The translations under genes and the position numbers were made by a program. Below, one piece after another: positions 1 through 5,607 of a stretch of DNA of 5,607 bases. The stretch spans positions 1-5,607 of the forward strand of contig JALSNT010000020.1 of the NCBI GenBank assembly GCA_026986885.1. The letters are read 5' to 3'. A model generated the notes under the pieces. The model made no database searches. It saw nothing but the letters and a program-made list of their open reading frames with translations, and was not told where the DNA came from. Within the stretch, counting starts at the first letter, position 1. Each line of letters opens with the position of its first letter. This stretch comes from Desulfobulbaceae bacterium. GTDB taxonomy: Bacteria > Desulfobacterota > Desulfobulbia > Desulfobulbales > Desulfobulbaceae.

Positions 1-1
1 T

Positions 2-895
2 CTCCGCCATGGCCGGGTAACGGGGACAACCACACCGAAGCAGTCAGACCGGCATGACCTGGCCCGGATGATGGTTGGTCGTGAGGTCAAACTCGCCCCG
101 GACAAGCACCACGTACAGCCGGGAGAACCACTGCTGGTCATTGAGAACCTGTATGTTGAAGGGGACCGGGGCCGTCATGCCGTCCAGGGATTGAGCCTGG
201 AAGTAAAAAGCGGAGAAATACTTGGTATTGCAGGCATTTCCGGTAACGGCCAGCGGGAGCTTGCCGAGGCCATAGCCGGGCTGCGCACCCCAACCGCCGG
301 CAAAATAATCATCAACGGCCGCGATACCACCCTCTGCAAACCCGGCCAGGTTCGCAATATCGGTTTTTCCTATGTCCCGGAAGAACGCATGAAAGACGGG
401 GCGGTCGGCGAATTTGATATTAAAGAAAACCTGATTCTCCTCAACCACGGGAACAATCCCTTCTCTAAAAATGGTTTTCTCTGCTTTGGGGAAATATGTC
501 AGCACAGCGAACGGCTGGTCGAGGAATACGCGGTCAAAACACCCAGTATCGACACCACGACCAAAAACCTGTCCGGCGGTAATATCCAGAAAGTGATCAT
601 GGCCCGGGAGCTGGATGCCGAACCCAGAGTACTCCTTGCCTCCCAGCCCACCAGGGGCGTGGATATCGGCGCGGCAGAGTATATCCATGAACGCATCGCT
701 GAACAGCGGCAACGGGGTACGGCTTCCATAGTGATTTCCGAGGACCTGGACGAGGTCATGGCCCTGTCGGATCGGATAGCGGTCATGTTTGAAGGCAGAA
801 TCATGGGAATTGTCGAACGTGACAAGGCCACCCGGGAATCCATCGGCCTGCTGATGACCGGTGAAACGCACGCAGCTCCGGTTGAGGCGGCATGA
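2..895 (+). CDS. ABC importer ATP-binding protein, nucleoside/sugar type, C-terminal part (5' truncated)
   Basis: This is the cytoplasmic ATPase subunit of an ABC importer of the kind with two ATPase domains in one chain (RbsA, YufO/NupO), which usually pairs with a BMP- or RbsB-type binding protein. The frame is open from nt 2 and the first 22 codons already match the end of domain 1 (LRHGRVTG, then LARMMVGREV). The ATG at 68 is therefore internal, and about 200 residues are missing upstream. Counting from that ATG, domain 2 shows a degenerate Walker A GISGNGQREL (56-65; Gln replaces the usual Lys), a YVPEER motif (102-107), signature LSGGNIQK (168-175), and a degenerate Walker B followed by PTRGVDIG (194-201). 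The H-loop region reads VISEDLDEV, without His. These losses are normal for domain 2 of this family, where domain 1 keeps the active Walker lysine. The end GLLMTGE is also typical. The substrate cannot be read from this subunit; a nucleoside or purine is inferred from the deaminase downstream. The stop overlaps the next start (ATGA). No permease gene follows it. Confidence 0.9.
   Translation, partial: LRHGRVTGTTTPKQSDRHDLARMMVGREVKLAPDKHHVQPGEPLLVIENLYVEGDRGRHAVQGLSLEVKSGEILGIAGISGNGQRELAEAIAGLRTPTAGKIIINGRDTTLCKPGQVRNIGFSYVPEERMKDGAVGEFDIKENLILLNHGNNPFSKNGFLCFGEICQHSERLVEEYAVKTPSIDTTTKNLSGGNIQKVIMARELDAEPRVLLASQPTRGVDIGAAEYIHERIAEQRQRGTASIVISEDLDEVMALSDRIAVMFEGRIMGIVERDKATRESIGLLMTGETHAAPVEAA
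884..887 (+). promoter_or_regulatory. Ribosome binding site for the P-loop kinase-like gene
   Basis: GAGG lies 4 bases before the ATG at 892, inside the last codons of the ABC ATPase gene. The start overlaps the upstream stop as ATGA (892-895), a classic arrangement for translational coupling. Together these fix 892 as the start. Confidence 0.6.
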
Positions 896-1725
896 AAATC
901 AGCAAAACAGAGTTTCAGCAATGGCCGCATAAGGTCATCACCCTGATGGGCATGTCCGGGGTAGGCAAGACCACCCTTGCCGGAGTGCTGCCGACAGATA
1001 CCTGGTTTCACTATTCCGTCGATTACCGAATCGGCACCCGTTACCTGAAAGAGCCCATCCTCGACAATATAAAGCGGCATGCCCTGCAGCAGCCCTTTCT
1101 CCGTGACCTGATCCTGAGTGACTCGATTTCCTTTCGCAGCAACATCACCTTCCAGCACCTGAAACCGGTTGCCACCTTTCTCGGAAAAATCGGTAATCCC
1201 GCCCTTGGCGGCAGCTCGCCGGCAGAGTTCAAGCGGCGGCAGCGCCTGCACAGGGAGGCGGAAATTCAGGCGATTGGCGATGTCGGTTCATTTATCGACA
1301 AGGCTCGGAACCTCTACGACCGTGCTCACTTTTTAAATGATACCGGCGGCAGTATCTGTGAGTTGACCGATGAAGAGGTCTGGGACGAACTGGCGCAACG
1401 CTCACTCATCATCTATCTGCGGGCCGATGACACCATGGAAAAAATGCTGATTCAGCGGGCTCAGGCTGATCCAAAGCCCATGTATTACAACGAACACTTT
1501 CTTGATCACTCCATTGACACCTACCTTAAAGCCAACCACCTCGAGCACACCGACGAGATGGATCCTGATGATTTCGTCCAGTGGGTCTTTCCGCACCTGA
1601 TCGCCCACCGGCGTCCCCTGTATGAACGTATCGCCCACAAGTACGGATATACTATCGACGCTGCCGATGTGCTGACCGTCAAAACCGAGCAGGACGTGCT
1701 TGCTCTCATCAATAAGGCCTTATAA
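892..1725 (+). CDS. Uncharacterised P-loop NTPase, small-molecule-kinase-like
   Basis: This is a 277-residue soluble protein with no signal peptide or membrane segment. It has a clear Walker A, GMSGVGKTTL (20-29), directly after a first beta strand (KVITLM). Further on are HFLNDTGGSICEL (146-157, a strand with an acidic end that may play the Walker B role), the strand LIIYLRADD (172-180), and RRPLYERIAHKYG near the C-terminus (240-252). The order of P-loop, late LIIYLRA strand and RRPLYE helix resembles shikimate kinase and related kinases, where the last segment carries a nucleotide-contacting Arg. The middle region (about 45-145) is much longer than in shikimate kinase and probably holds the substrate-binding or lid part. 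I infer that it phosphorylates a small molecule. The substrate is unknown, and a regulatory ATPase is the alternative. It overlaps the ABC gene by 4 bases and sits 3 bases before the threonine-synthase-like gene, so joint expression is very likely. I recognise no characterised homologue. Confidence 0.8.
   Translation: MKISKTEFQQWPHKVITLMGMSGVGKTTLAGVLPTDTWFHYSVDYRIGTRYLKEPILDNIKRHALQQPFLRDLILSDSISFRSNITFQHLKPVATFLGKIGNPALGGSSPAEFKRRQRLHREAEIQAIGDVGSFIDKARNLYDRAHFLNDTGGSICELTDEEVWDELAQRSLIIYLRADDTMEKMLIQRAQADPKPMYYNEHFLDHSIDTYLKANHLEHTDEMDPDDFVQWVFPHLIAHRRPLYERIAHKYGYTIDAADVLTVKTEQDVLALINKAL
1713..1717 (+). promoter_or_regulatory. Weak ribosome binding site for the threonine-synthase-like gene
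   Basis: TAAGG ends 11 bases before the ATG at 1729, within the last codons of the kinase-like gene. It is weak and rather far from the start. With only 3 bases between the genes, re-initiation by ribosomes finishing upstream is the likelier route. The protein's family-typical N-terminal CxxC supports this start. Confidence 0.35.
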
Positions 1726-1728
1726 AAC

Positions 1729-2994
1729 ATGGACCACATTCTCTACCTGCAATGCCTCATCTGCGGCAAAAAATACAGCCCGGACGAGATAGACTATATC
1801 TGTCCGGAGCATGGAAATGACGGCATTGTCGACGTTCACTATGATTATGAGCTGATAAAAAGCCGGATCAGCCCCGGCACGCTGGCCGACAACCGGGATA
1901 TGTCCATCTGGCGCTATAAACCGCTGCTGCCGGTGCATGCCGATGTGACCCCGCCGCCGCTTGCCATCGGCTGGACGCCGCTCTATGATACGCCCGAACT
2001 GGCACGGCAATTGGGGATCAAACATCTGTGGGTAAAAGATGATGGCCGGTTGCCCACGGCCAGTTTTAAAGACCGGGCCAGCGCCGTCGCGGTGGTCAAG
2101 GCACGGGAAAAAGAGGCAAAAATTATTACCACCGCCAGCACCGGCAATGCCGCGGCCGCCCTTTCCGGAATCTGCGCAAGCGTAGGTCAAAAAAATGTAA
2201 TCTTTGTGCCTCAGTCCGCGCCACCGGCCAAAATCGCCCAGCTTCTCGTTTACAACTCCACGGTCATGCTGGTCAAAGGCACCTATGATGATGCCTTTGA
2301 GCTCTGCCTGGAAGCGGCTGTCGAGTATGGCTGGTACAACCGAAACACCGGCTATAACCCATACATGAGCGAGGGCAAAAAAACCGCTGCTTACGAGATC
2401 TGTGAACAGATGCACTGGCAGGCCCCGGATGTTATTTTTGTCTCCGTTGGAGATGGCTGCATCATAGGGGGACTGCATAAGGGACTCAAAGATCTGCTGG
2501 CCCTGGGCTGGATTAATCATATGCCCCGCCTCATCGGCGTCCAGGCAGAGGGTTCCAGTTTTCTTTATGAGGCATGGACAAATAAAGAAGATGTTTTGCA
2601 CAAAGCCCCTGTTTCCGGTCGGACAATTGCAGACAGTATCAGCGCCGGTCTACCCAGAGACCGCATCAAGGCGCTGGCAGCCGTTAGAGAAACCAGTGGC
2701 GCCTATATTCAGGTCAGTGATGATGAAATATTGGCCGCAATTCCCTGGCTGGCCAGGGGCACCGGCGTTTTTGCCGAACCAGCCGGGGCCGCTGCCTATG
2801 CGGGTCTCATCAAGGCGGCAGCCCAAGGACTGGTGCAGCCGGACGAACGTATTGTCGTCCTCAATACCGGCAATGGACTCAAAGATATTACAAGTACCAT
2901 GAAAGCCGTGGAAATGGTCGGCAGCAAAGCAAATCTCATTGAACCCAATCTTGGGGAATTCAAAAGAGTAATGCAACATCATAAAATACTATAA
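1729..2994 (+). CDS. Threonine synthase family PLP-dependent enzyme
   Basis: This is a 421-residue cytosolic fold-type II PLP enzyme. The N-terminus holds a zinc-ribbon-like segment with C9, C12, C25 and H28. It is followed by GWTPLYDTPEL (81-91) and the PLP-lysine motif PTASFKDRAS (109-118), with K114 as the Schiff-base lysine. Next come the STGN loop (137-140), VSVGDG (239-243, phosphate-binding side), EPAGAAAYAG (350-359) and NTGNGLKD (379-386, whose Thr would contact the pyridine nitrogen). Length and motifs fit threonine synthase, which converts O-phosphohomoserine to threonine and phosphate. The family label is firm, but the reaction is less so. There is no homoserine kinase or homoserine dehydrogenase gene nearby, and the gene is wedged between an unknown kinase and genes of probable N-heterocycle catabolism. 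A paralogue acting as a lyase on another (phospho)amino acid is therefore possible. It lies 3 bases after the kinase-like gene and 9 before the next PLP enzyme. I left the symbol thrC out because biosynthetic function is not shown. Confidence 0.88.
   Translation: MDHILYLQCLICGKKYSPDEIDYICPEHGNDGIVDVHYDYELIKSRISPGTLADNRDMSIWRYKPLLPVHADVTPPPLAIGWTPLYDTPELARQLGIKHLWVKDDGRLPTASFKDRASAVAVVKAREKEAKIITTASTGNAAAALSGICASVGQKNVIFVPQSAPPAKIAQLLVYNSTVMLVKGTYDDAFELCLEAAVEYGWYNRNTGYNPYMSEGKKTAAYEICEQMHWQAPDVIFVSVGDGCIIGGLHKGLKDLLALGWINHMPRLIGVQAEGSSFLYEAWTNKEDVLHKAPVSGRTIADSISAGLPRDRIKALAAVRETSGAYIQVSDDEILAAIPWLARGTGVFAEPAGAAAYAGLIKAAAQGLVQPDERIVVLNTGNGLKDITSTMKAVEMVGSKANLIEPNLGEFKRVMQHHKIL
1753..1812 (+). 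other. Zinc-ribbon-like segment at the N-terminus of the threonine-synthase-like enzyme
   Basis: These codons encode residues 9-28 of the 421-residue enzyme. C9 and C12 form a CxxC knuckle, and C25 and H28 form a CPEH knuckle, giving four possible zinc ligands. Similar N-terminal knuckles occur in many threonine-synthase-family proteins. Metal binding is inferred from ligand spacing only. Confidence 0.6.
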
Positions 2995-2997
2995 GGA
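2993..2997 (+). promoter_or_regulatory. Ribosome binding site for the 494-residue PLP enzyme
   Basis: AAGGA overlaps the TAA stop of the upstream gene (TAAGGA) and lies 6 bases before the ATG at 3004. It is the best-placed Shine-Dalgarno sequence in the window and fixes this start. Confidence 0.75.
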
Positions 2998-3003
2998 ACC
3001 AAT

Positions 3004-4488
3004 ATGAACGATTTAATTGACCTGAGCCTGCACAATGAAGACAAACTTGCAAATGCCATTGGGCGGGCAAAGGAACAGAAAATCATCATCCCCACCTTCA
3101 AACAGATGATCGATCCGTCCCTTATTCCACCGGCAATTACACAACAACTTGAGGATGTCGGCCTGTGGGATCTCAACCCGCTCAATCTCTTTCGCATTAA
3201 CTGGCACAATGAGCCAAGGGAGAAAGGAGGAAAATTCGGCGGTGTCAATTACCTGGTCCTCCCCGAAGAACTGACCGGGGTAAGCGCCCGCATCGTCATT
3301 CTGCTCGGCAAATGGTTTCCCACCGGCGCCCATAAGGTCGGGGCCGCCTACGCCTGTCTGGTGCCGCGCCTGGTCACCGGTCAGTTTGATCCGACCACCA
3401 TGAAGGCCGTCTGGCCTTCCACGGGTAACTACTGCCGGGGCGGCGCCTACGATTCCAACCTGTTGGCCTGCGATTCCATCGCCATTCTTCCCGAGGGAAT
3501 GAGCAGGGAACGGTTTGACTGGCTGGCCGGAGTGGCCGGAGAAACCATTAAAACACCGGGTTCCGAATCCAACGTCAAGGAAATCTTTGATAAATGCTGG
3601 GAGCTGCGTAACTCGGGTCAGGATCTTTCCATCTTCAACCAGTTCGATGAATTCGGCAACTATCTCTGGCATTACCAGGTGACAGGTCACGCCATGAAAG
3701 AAGTCCTGGATGAAATCATGGAAACCGGCGATCGCTTCCGAGCCATGGTATCCAATACCGGTTCCGGCGGCACCATTGCCTGTGGTGATTTCTTAAAAGA
3801 GCAGTTTCCGTATGCAAAGATTGTGGCCAGTGAAGCGTTGCAGTGCCCCACTCTTTTGCACAACGGATTCGGCGCTCATCGGATCGAAGGCATCGGCGAC
3901 AAACATGTGCCCTGGATCCACAACGTCAAGAATACCGACATTGTCACCGCCATTGACGATAATGGTCCCATGGGCTTGATCCGGCTGTTCAACGAACCAG
4001 CGGGCCGGGAATATCTTGCCGACCAGGGCGTTGCGCCGGAGCTGGTTGACAGGCTTGATCTGTTAGGCATTTCCAGCGTCGCCAATGTGCTGGCCGCCAT
4101 AAAAACGGCCAAATACTACGAGATGAATGAGCAGGATATCATCATCACCATGGCCACCGACTCCATGGAAATGTACCAGAGCCGCCTGGTCGAGTTGAGC
4201 GAGGAGGAGGGAGAGTTCACGAACATGGACGCCGCGGCTGCATTTCATCGTTACCTGCTCGGCGAAACTACGGACAACATGCTGGAACTCAGTTATGTGG
4301 ACCGCAAGCGCATCCATAACCTGAAATATTTCACCTGGGTGGAACAACAGGGCAAAAGCTTTGAAGAGATCCAGGCCCAATGGTATGACCCGGATTACTG
4401 GACCGGCATCCCCGGATGCATGGAAGAGATCGACCGGCTGATCGAGGATTTCAACGAACGCACCGGCCTGCTGGAAAAGCTGAGCTGA
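3004..4488 (+). CDS. Uncharacterised fold-type II PLP-dependent enzyme (cysteine synthase / TrpB-like superfamily)
   Basis: This is a 494-residue soluble protein. The catalytic core shows WFPTGAHKVGAAY (104-116), with K111 as the predicted PLP lysine; TGAHK recalls tryptophan synthase beta. The substrate-carboxylate loop is STGNYCRGG (139-147), in place of the usual TSGNTG. NTGSGGT (251-257) is the glycine-rich PLP-phosphate loop. Cysteine-synthase-like segments follow: ASEALQ (275-280), EGIGDKHVPWI (295-305) and SSVANVLAAIK (357-367). ATDSMEMYQSRL (384-395) resembles the cysteine synthase DSGERYLS motif, with S386 the likely pyridine-nitrogen contact. About 100 N-terminal residues precede the PLP lysine (about 40 in plain cysteine synthases), and an acidic, helical tail follows residue 400. 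At about 500 residues it is far longer than a typical cysteine synthase (about 310). The reaction is probably a beta-elimination or beta-replacement, or another amino-acid lyase or deaminase step, with substrate unknown. It sits 9 bases after one PLP enzyme and 6 before the amidohydrolase, so it probably belongs to the same pathway. A complex with the upstream PLP enzyme is possible but unsupported. Confidence 0.85.
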   Translation: MNDLIDLSLHNEDKLANAIGRAKEQKIIIPTFKQMIDPSLIPPAITQQLEDVGLWDLNPLNLFRINWHNEPREKGGKFGGVNYLVLPEELTGVSARIVILLGKWFPTGAHKVGAAYACLVPRLVTGQFDPTTMKAVWPSTGNYCRGGAYDSNLLACDSIAILPEGMSRERFDWLAGVAGETIKTPGSESNVKEIFDKCWELRNSGQDLSIFNQFDEFGNYLWHYQVTGHAMKEVLDEIMETGDRFRAMVSNTGSGGTIACGDFLKEQFPYAKIVASEALQCPTLLHNGFGAHRIEGIGDKHVPWIHNVKNTDIVTAIDDNGPMGLIRLFNEPAGREYLADQGVAPELVDRLDLLGISSVANVLAAIKTAKYYEMNEQDIIITMATDSMEMYQSRLVELSEEEGEFTNMDAAAAFHRYLLGETTDNMLELSYVDRKRIHNLKYFTWVEQQGKSFEEIQAQWYDPDYWTGIPGCMEEIDRLIEDFNERTGLLEKLS

Positions 4489-4494
4489 AAGCCA

Positions 4495-5607
4495 ATGAAT
4501 CTGTGGATAAAAAATCCCCTGGCCGTTTTTACCGATGACAGCCTGGATGCGACCGGCGGTGTCGTTGTTCGGGAAGACAGAATCTTCGAGCTGGTGGCAG
4601 GTGGAAGCCAGCCGACAGGCACGGTTGACCGGGTCTTTGACGCTGCAAGCCATGTGGTGCTGCCGGGGCTTATCAACACCCACCATCATTTCTACCAGAC
4701 CCTTACCCGTGCCTGTCCCGCAGCGCTGAACAAGGCGTTGTTTCCCTGGCTCACAAGCCTGTATCCCGTCTGGGCCGGGCTTACCGAAGAGATGATCCAC
4801 GTGGCCACCCGACTGGCCGCGGCCGAACTGTTGCTTTCAGGATGTACGACGACCTCGGACCACCATTATATCTTCCCGCAGGCAGCACCGGAAGCCCTTG
4901 ATATTCAGGTTGATGCCATACGACAGATCGGTATCCGGGCAACACTGACCCGTGGATCCATGAGTCTTGGTGAAGATGATGGCGGCCTGCCTCCACAAAA
5001 TACTATCCAGGATGAAGACACAATTCTCGCAGACTGCGAACGGGTCATCGACCAATATCACGACGCCCGGGAAGGATCCATGCTGCAGGTGGCACTGGCT
5101 CCCTGCTCACCGTTTTCCGTCAGCGAGGAACTAATGCAAACAACCGCTGCCTTTGCCCGGAAAAAAAAGGTCCGGCTGCATACACACCTGGCCGAAACCC
5201 AAGATGAAACCGACTTCTGCCTGGAGCTTTTTGGAGTCCGGCCCGTCGATTACCTGGAGCGCGTCGACTGGCTGGCTGACGACGTATGGCTGGCTCACGG
5301 CATCCATTTTACCGATGGAGAAATCGCCCGACTGGGCCAGGCCGGGGTCGGCATCAGCCACTGCCCAAGCTCAAACATGATTCTTGGTTCGGGAATATGT
5401 CGCACCAAAGAACTGCAGCAGGCAGGTTCCCCTGTCGGCCTCGGTGTTGACGGATCGGCCTCCAACGACTGCTCAAATATGATCCAGGAAGCCCGGCAGG
5501 CCCTGATGCTGCAACGGTTACACTATGGCTCGGCATCGATCACCCATTATGACGCCTTCAGATGGGCCACCACTGGATCAGCCCAATGCCTGGGACGGGA
5601 TGATATC
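4495..5607 (+). CDS. 8-oxoguanine deaminase / hydroxydechloroatrazine ethylaminohydrolase family amidohydrolase (3' truncated)
   Basis: This cytosolic metal-dependent amidohydrolase runs off the window; 371 residues are visible of an expected 450 or so. The start MNLWIKNPLA is the usual family beginning. Metal and catalytic motifs appear in order: LPGLINTHHHFYQTLTR (56-72, with the HxH metal pair H63/H65), SGCTTTSDHHY (115-125), LHTHLAET (228-235, metal His231 and catalytic Glu234), WLAHGIHF (265-272, metal His268), ISHCPSSNM (287-295) and GLGVDGSASNDCSNM (315-329, catalytic Asp319). Together with FPWLTSLYPVW and RGSMSLGE, these match the branch whose characterised members turn 8-oxoguanine into urate and ammonia. 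Related members act on isoxanthopterin or aminotriazines, so the exact substrate is inferred. The ATG at 4495 is 6 bases after the upstream stop. No good Shine-Dalgarno precedes it, so expression probably depends on coupling. The nucleoside-type importer upstream fits uptake and deamination of a purine-like compound. An A8 run lies at 5161-5168. The missing end would be the last barrel strand and the beta-sandwich. Confidence 0.88.
   Translation, partial: MNLWIKNPLAVFTDDSLDATGGVVVREDRIFELVAGGSQPTGTVDRVFDAASHVVLPGLINTHHHFYQTLTRACPAALNKALFPWLTSLYPVWAGLTEEMIHVATRLAAAELLLSGCTTTSDHHYIFPQAAPEALDIQVDAIRQIGIRATLTRGSMSLGEDDGGLPPQNTIQDEDTILADCERVIDQYHDAREGSMLQVALAPCSPFSVSEELMQTTAAFARKKKVRLHTHLAETQDETDFCLELFGVRPVDYLERVDWLADDVWLAHGIHFTDGEIARLGQAGVGISHCPSSNMILGSGICRTKELQQAGSPVGLGVDGSASNDCSNMIQEARQALMLQRLHYGSASITHYDAFRWATTGSAQCLGRDDI

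Larger units (their letters stand above)
1..5607 (+). other. Single polycistronic unit (importer, kinase-like, two PLP enzymes, deaminase)
   Basis: All five genes are on one strand, with junctions of -4 (ATGA), 3, 9 and 6 bases. No junction has room for a promoter or a hairpin terminator, so one transcript entering from upstream and leaving downstream is the simplest reading. The operon's promoter, the binding-protein and permease genes of the importer, and any regulator must lie outside the window. Confidence 0.8.

Noticed and set aside
44..871. Long minus-strand open frame opposite the ABC ATPase gene
   Set aside because: It is antisense to a gene with clear family motifs, its translation shows no recognisable domain, and it has no supporting context. 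Similar antisense frames at 1720-2601, 3013-3690 and 4063-4800 were rejected for the same reasons.
68..895. ATG at 68 (or 71) as the true start of the ABC ATPase gene
   Set aside because: The frame is open to the window edge, and the codons before it encode family-typical sequence (LRHGRVTG, HDLAR) at the end of the first ATPase domain. The gene is truncated by the window, not short.
3223..3230. Strong Shine-Dalgarno-like AAAGGAGG inside the 494-residue PLP gene
   Set aside because: It encodes Lys-Gly-Gly in the middle of the protein and has no in-frame start at a suitable distance; the nearby GTG at 3242 is out of frame.
4201..4227. GAGGAGG stretch followed by an in-frame ATG at 4225, as a separate start for the C-terminal tail
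   Set aside because: The purine-rich stretch is explained by a run of Glu codons, the spacing to the ATG is long, and the tail is not a recognisable domain alone.
1729..4488. Either PLP gene as diaminopropionate ammonia-lyase (YgeX)
   Set aside because: Neither has the lysine-motif context I expect of that enzyme. One reads PTASFKDR (threonine synthase type) and the other TGAHKVGAA.
4486..4488. In-frame TGA between the PLP enzyme and the deaminase as a selenocysteine codon
   Set aside because: The upstream protein is complete at this point, a good family-typical start follows within 9 bases, and I saw no obvious SECIS-like hairpin just downstream. It is an ordinary stop.
4951..5083. GGATCCATG appearing twice in the deaminase gene
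   Set aside because: Both are in the same codon phase, encoding Gly-Ser-Met in two different family-conserved places. This is coincidence, not a repeat element.

Overview
The window is a compact, single-strand stretch of a bacterial operon. Five genes lie head to tail on the + strand with almost no intergenic DNA (gaps of -4, 3, 9 and 6 bases). It is cut at both ends: the first gene lacks its 5' part and the last its 3' part. There is no gene-free stretch over 10 bases. I saw no promoter, terminator, RNA gene, mobile element, CRISPR or long repeat. Base composition is moderately GC-rich by eye. The dense packing and Shine-Dalgarno use fit a Gram-negative bacterium. Proteobacteria or sulfate-reducing Desulfobacterota are plausible, but the window carries no taxonomic marker, so this is a weak guess.

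Layout: (1) nt 2-895, the C-terminal part of a double-ATPase ABC importer subunit of the nucleoside/sugar class (RbsA/YufO-like). (2) nt 892-1725, a 277-residue P-loop protein resembling small-molecule kinases such as shikimate kinase, of no function I recognise, overlapping gene 1 by ATGA. (3) nt 1729-2994, a 421-residue threonine-synthase-family PLP enzyme with an N-terminal zinc-ribbon-like segment. (4) nt 3004-4488, a 494-residue fold-type II PLP enzyme of the cysteine synthase/TrpB-like superfamily with an unusual C-terminal extension. (5) nt 4495 to the window end, an amidohydrolase closely matching the 8-oxoguanine deaminase / hydroxydechloroatrazine ethylaminohydrolase family, with about 80 residues missing.

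How they may work together (inference): the importer would bring in a nucleoside, purine or similar N-heterocycle, and the deaminase would strip its amino group (8-oxoguanine to urate in characterised members). The kinase-like protein and the two PLP enzymes would then act on ring-opening products or on another activated amino acid. Anaerobic urate breakdown in gut bacteria ends in a fold-type II PLP lyase, so PLP enzymes beside a purine deaminase are chemically sensible. Neither PLP enzyme here, however, shows the motif I expect of diaminopropionate ammonia-lyase. The most interesting point is this set of importer, orphan kinase, two different fold-II PLP enzymes and an aminopurine-type deaminase, which looks like a catabolic pathway I cannot match to a described one.
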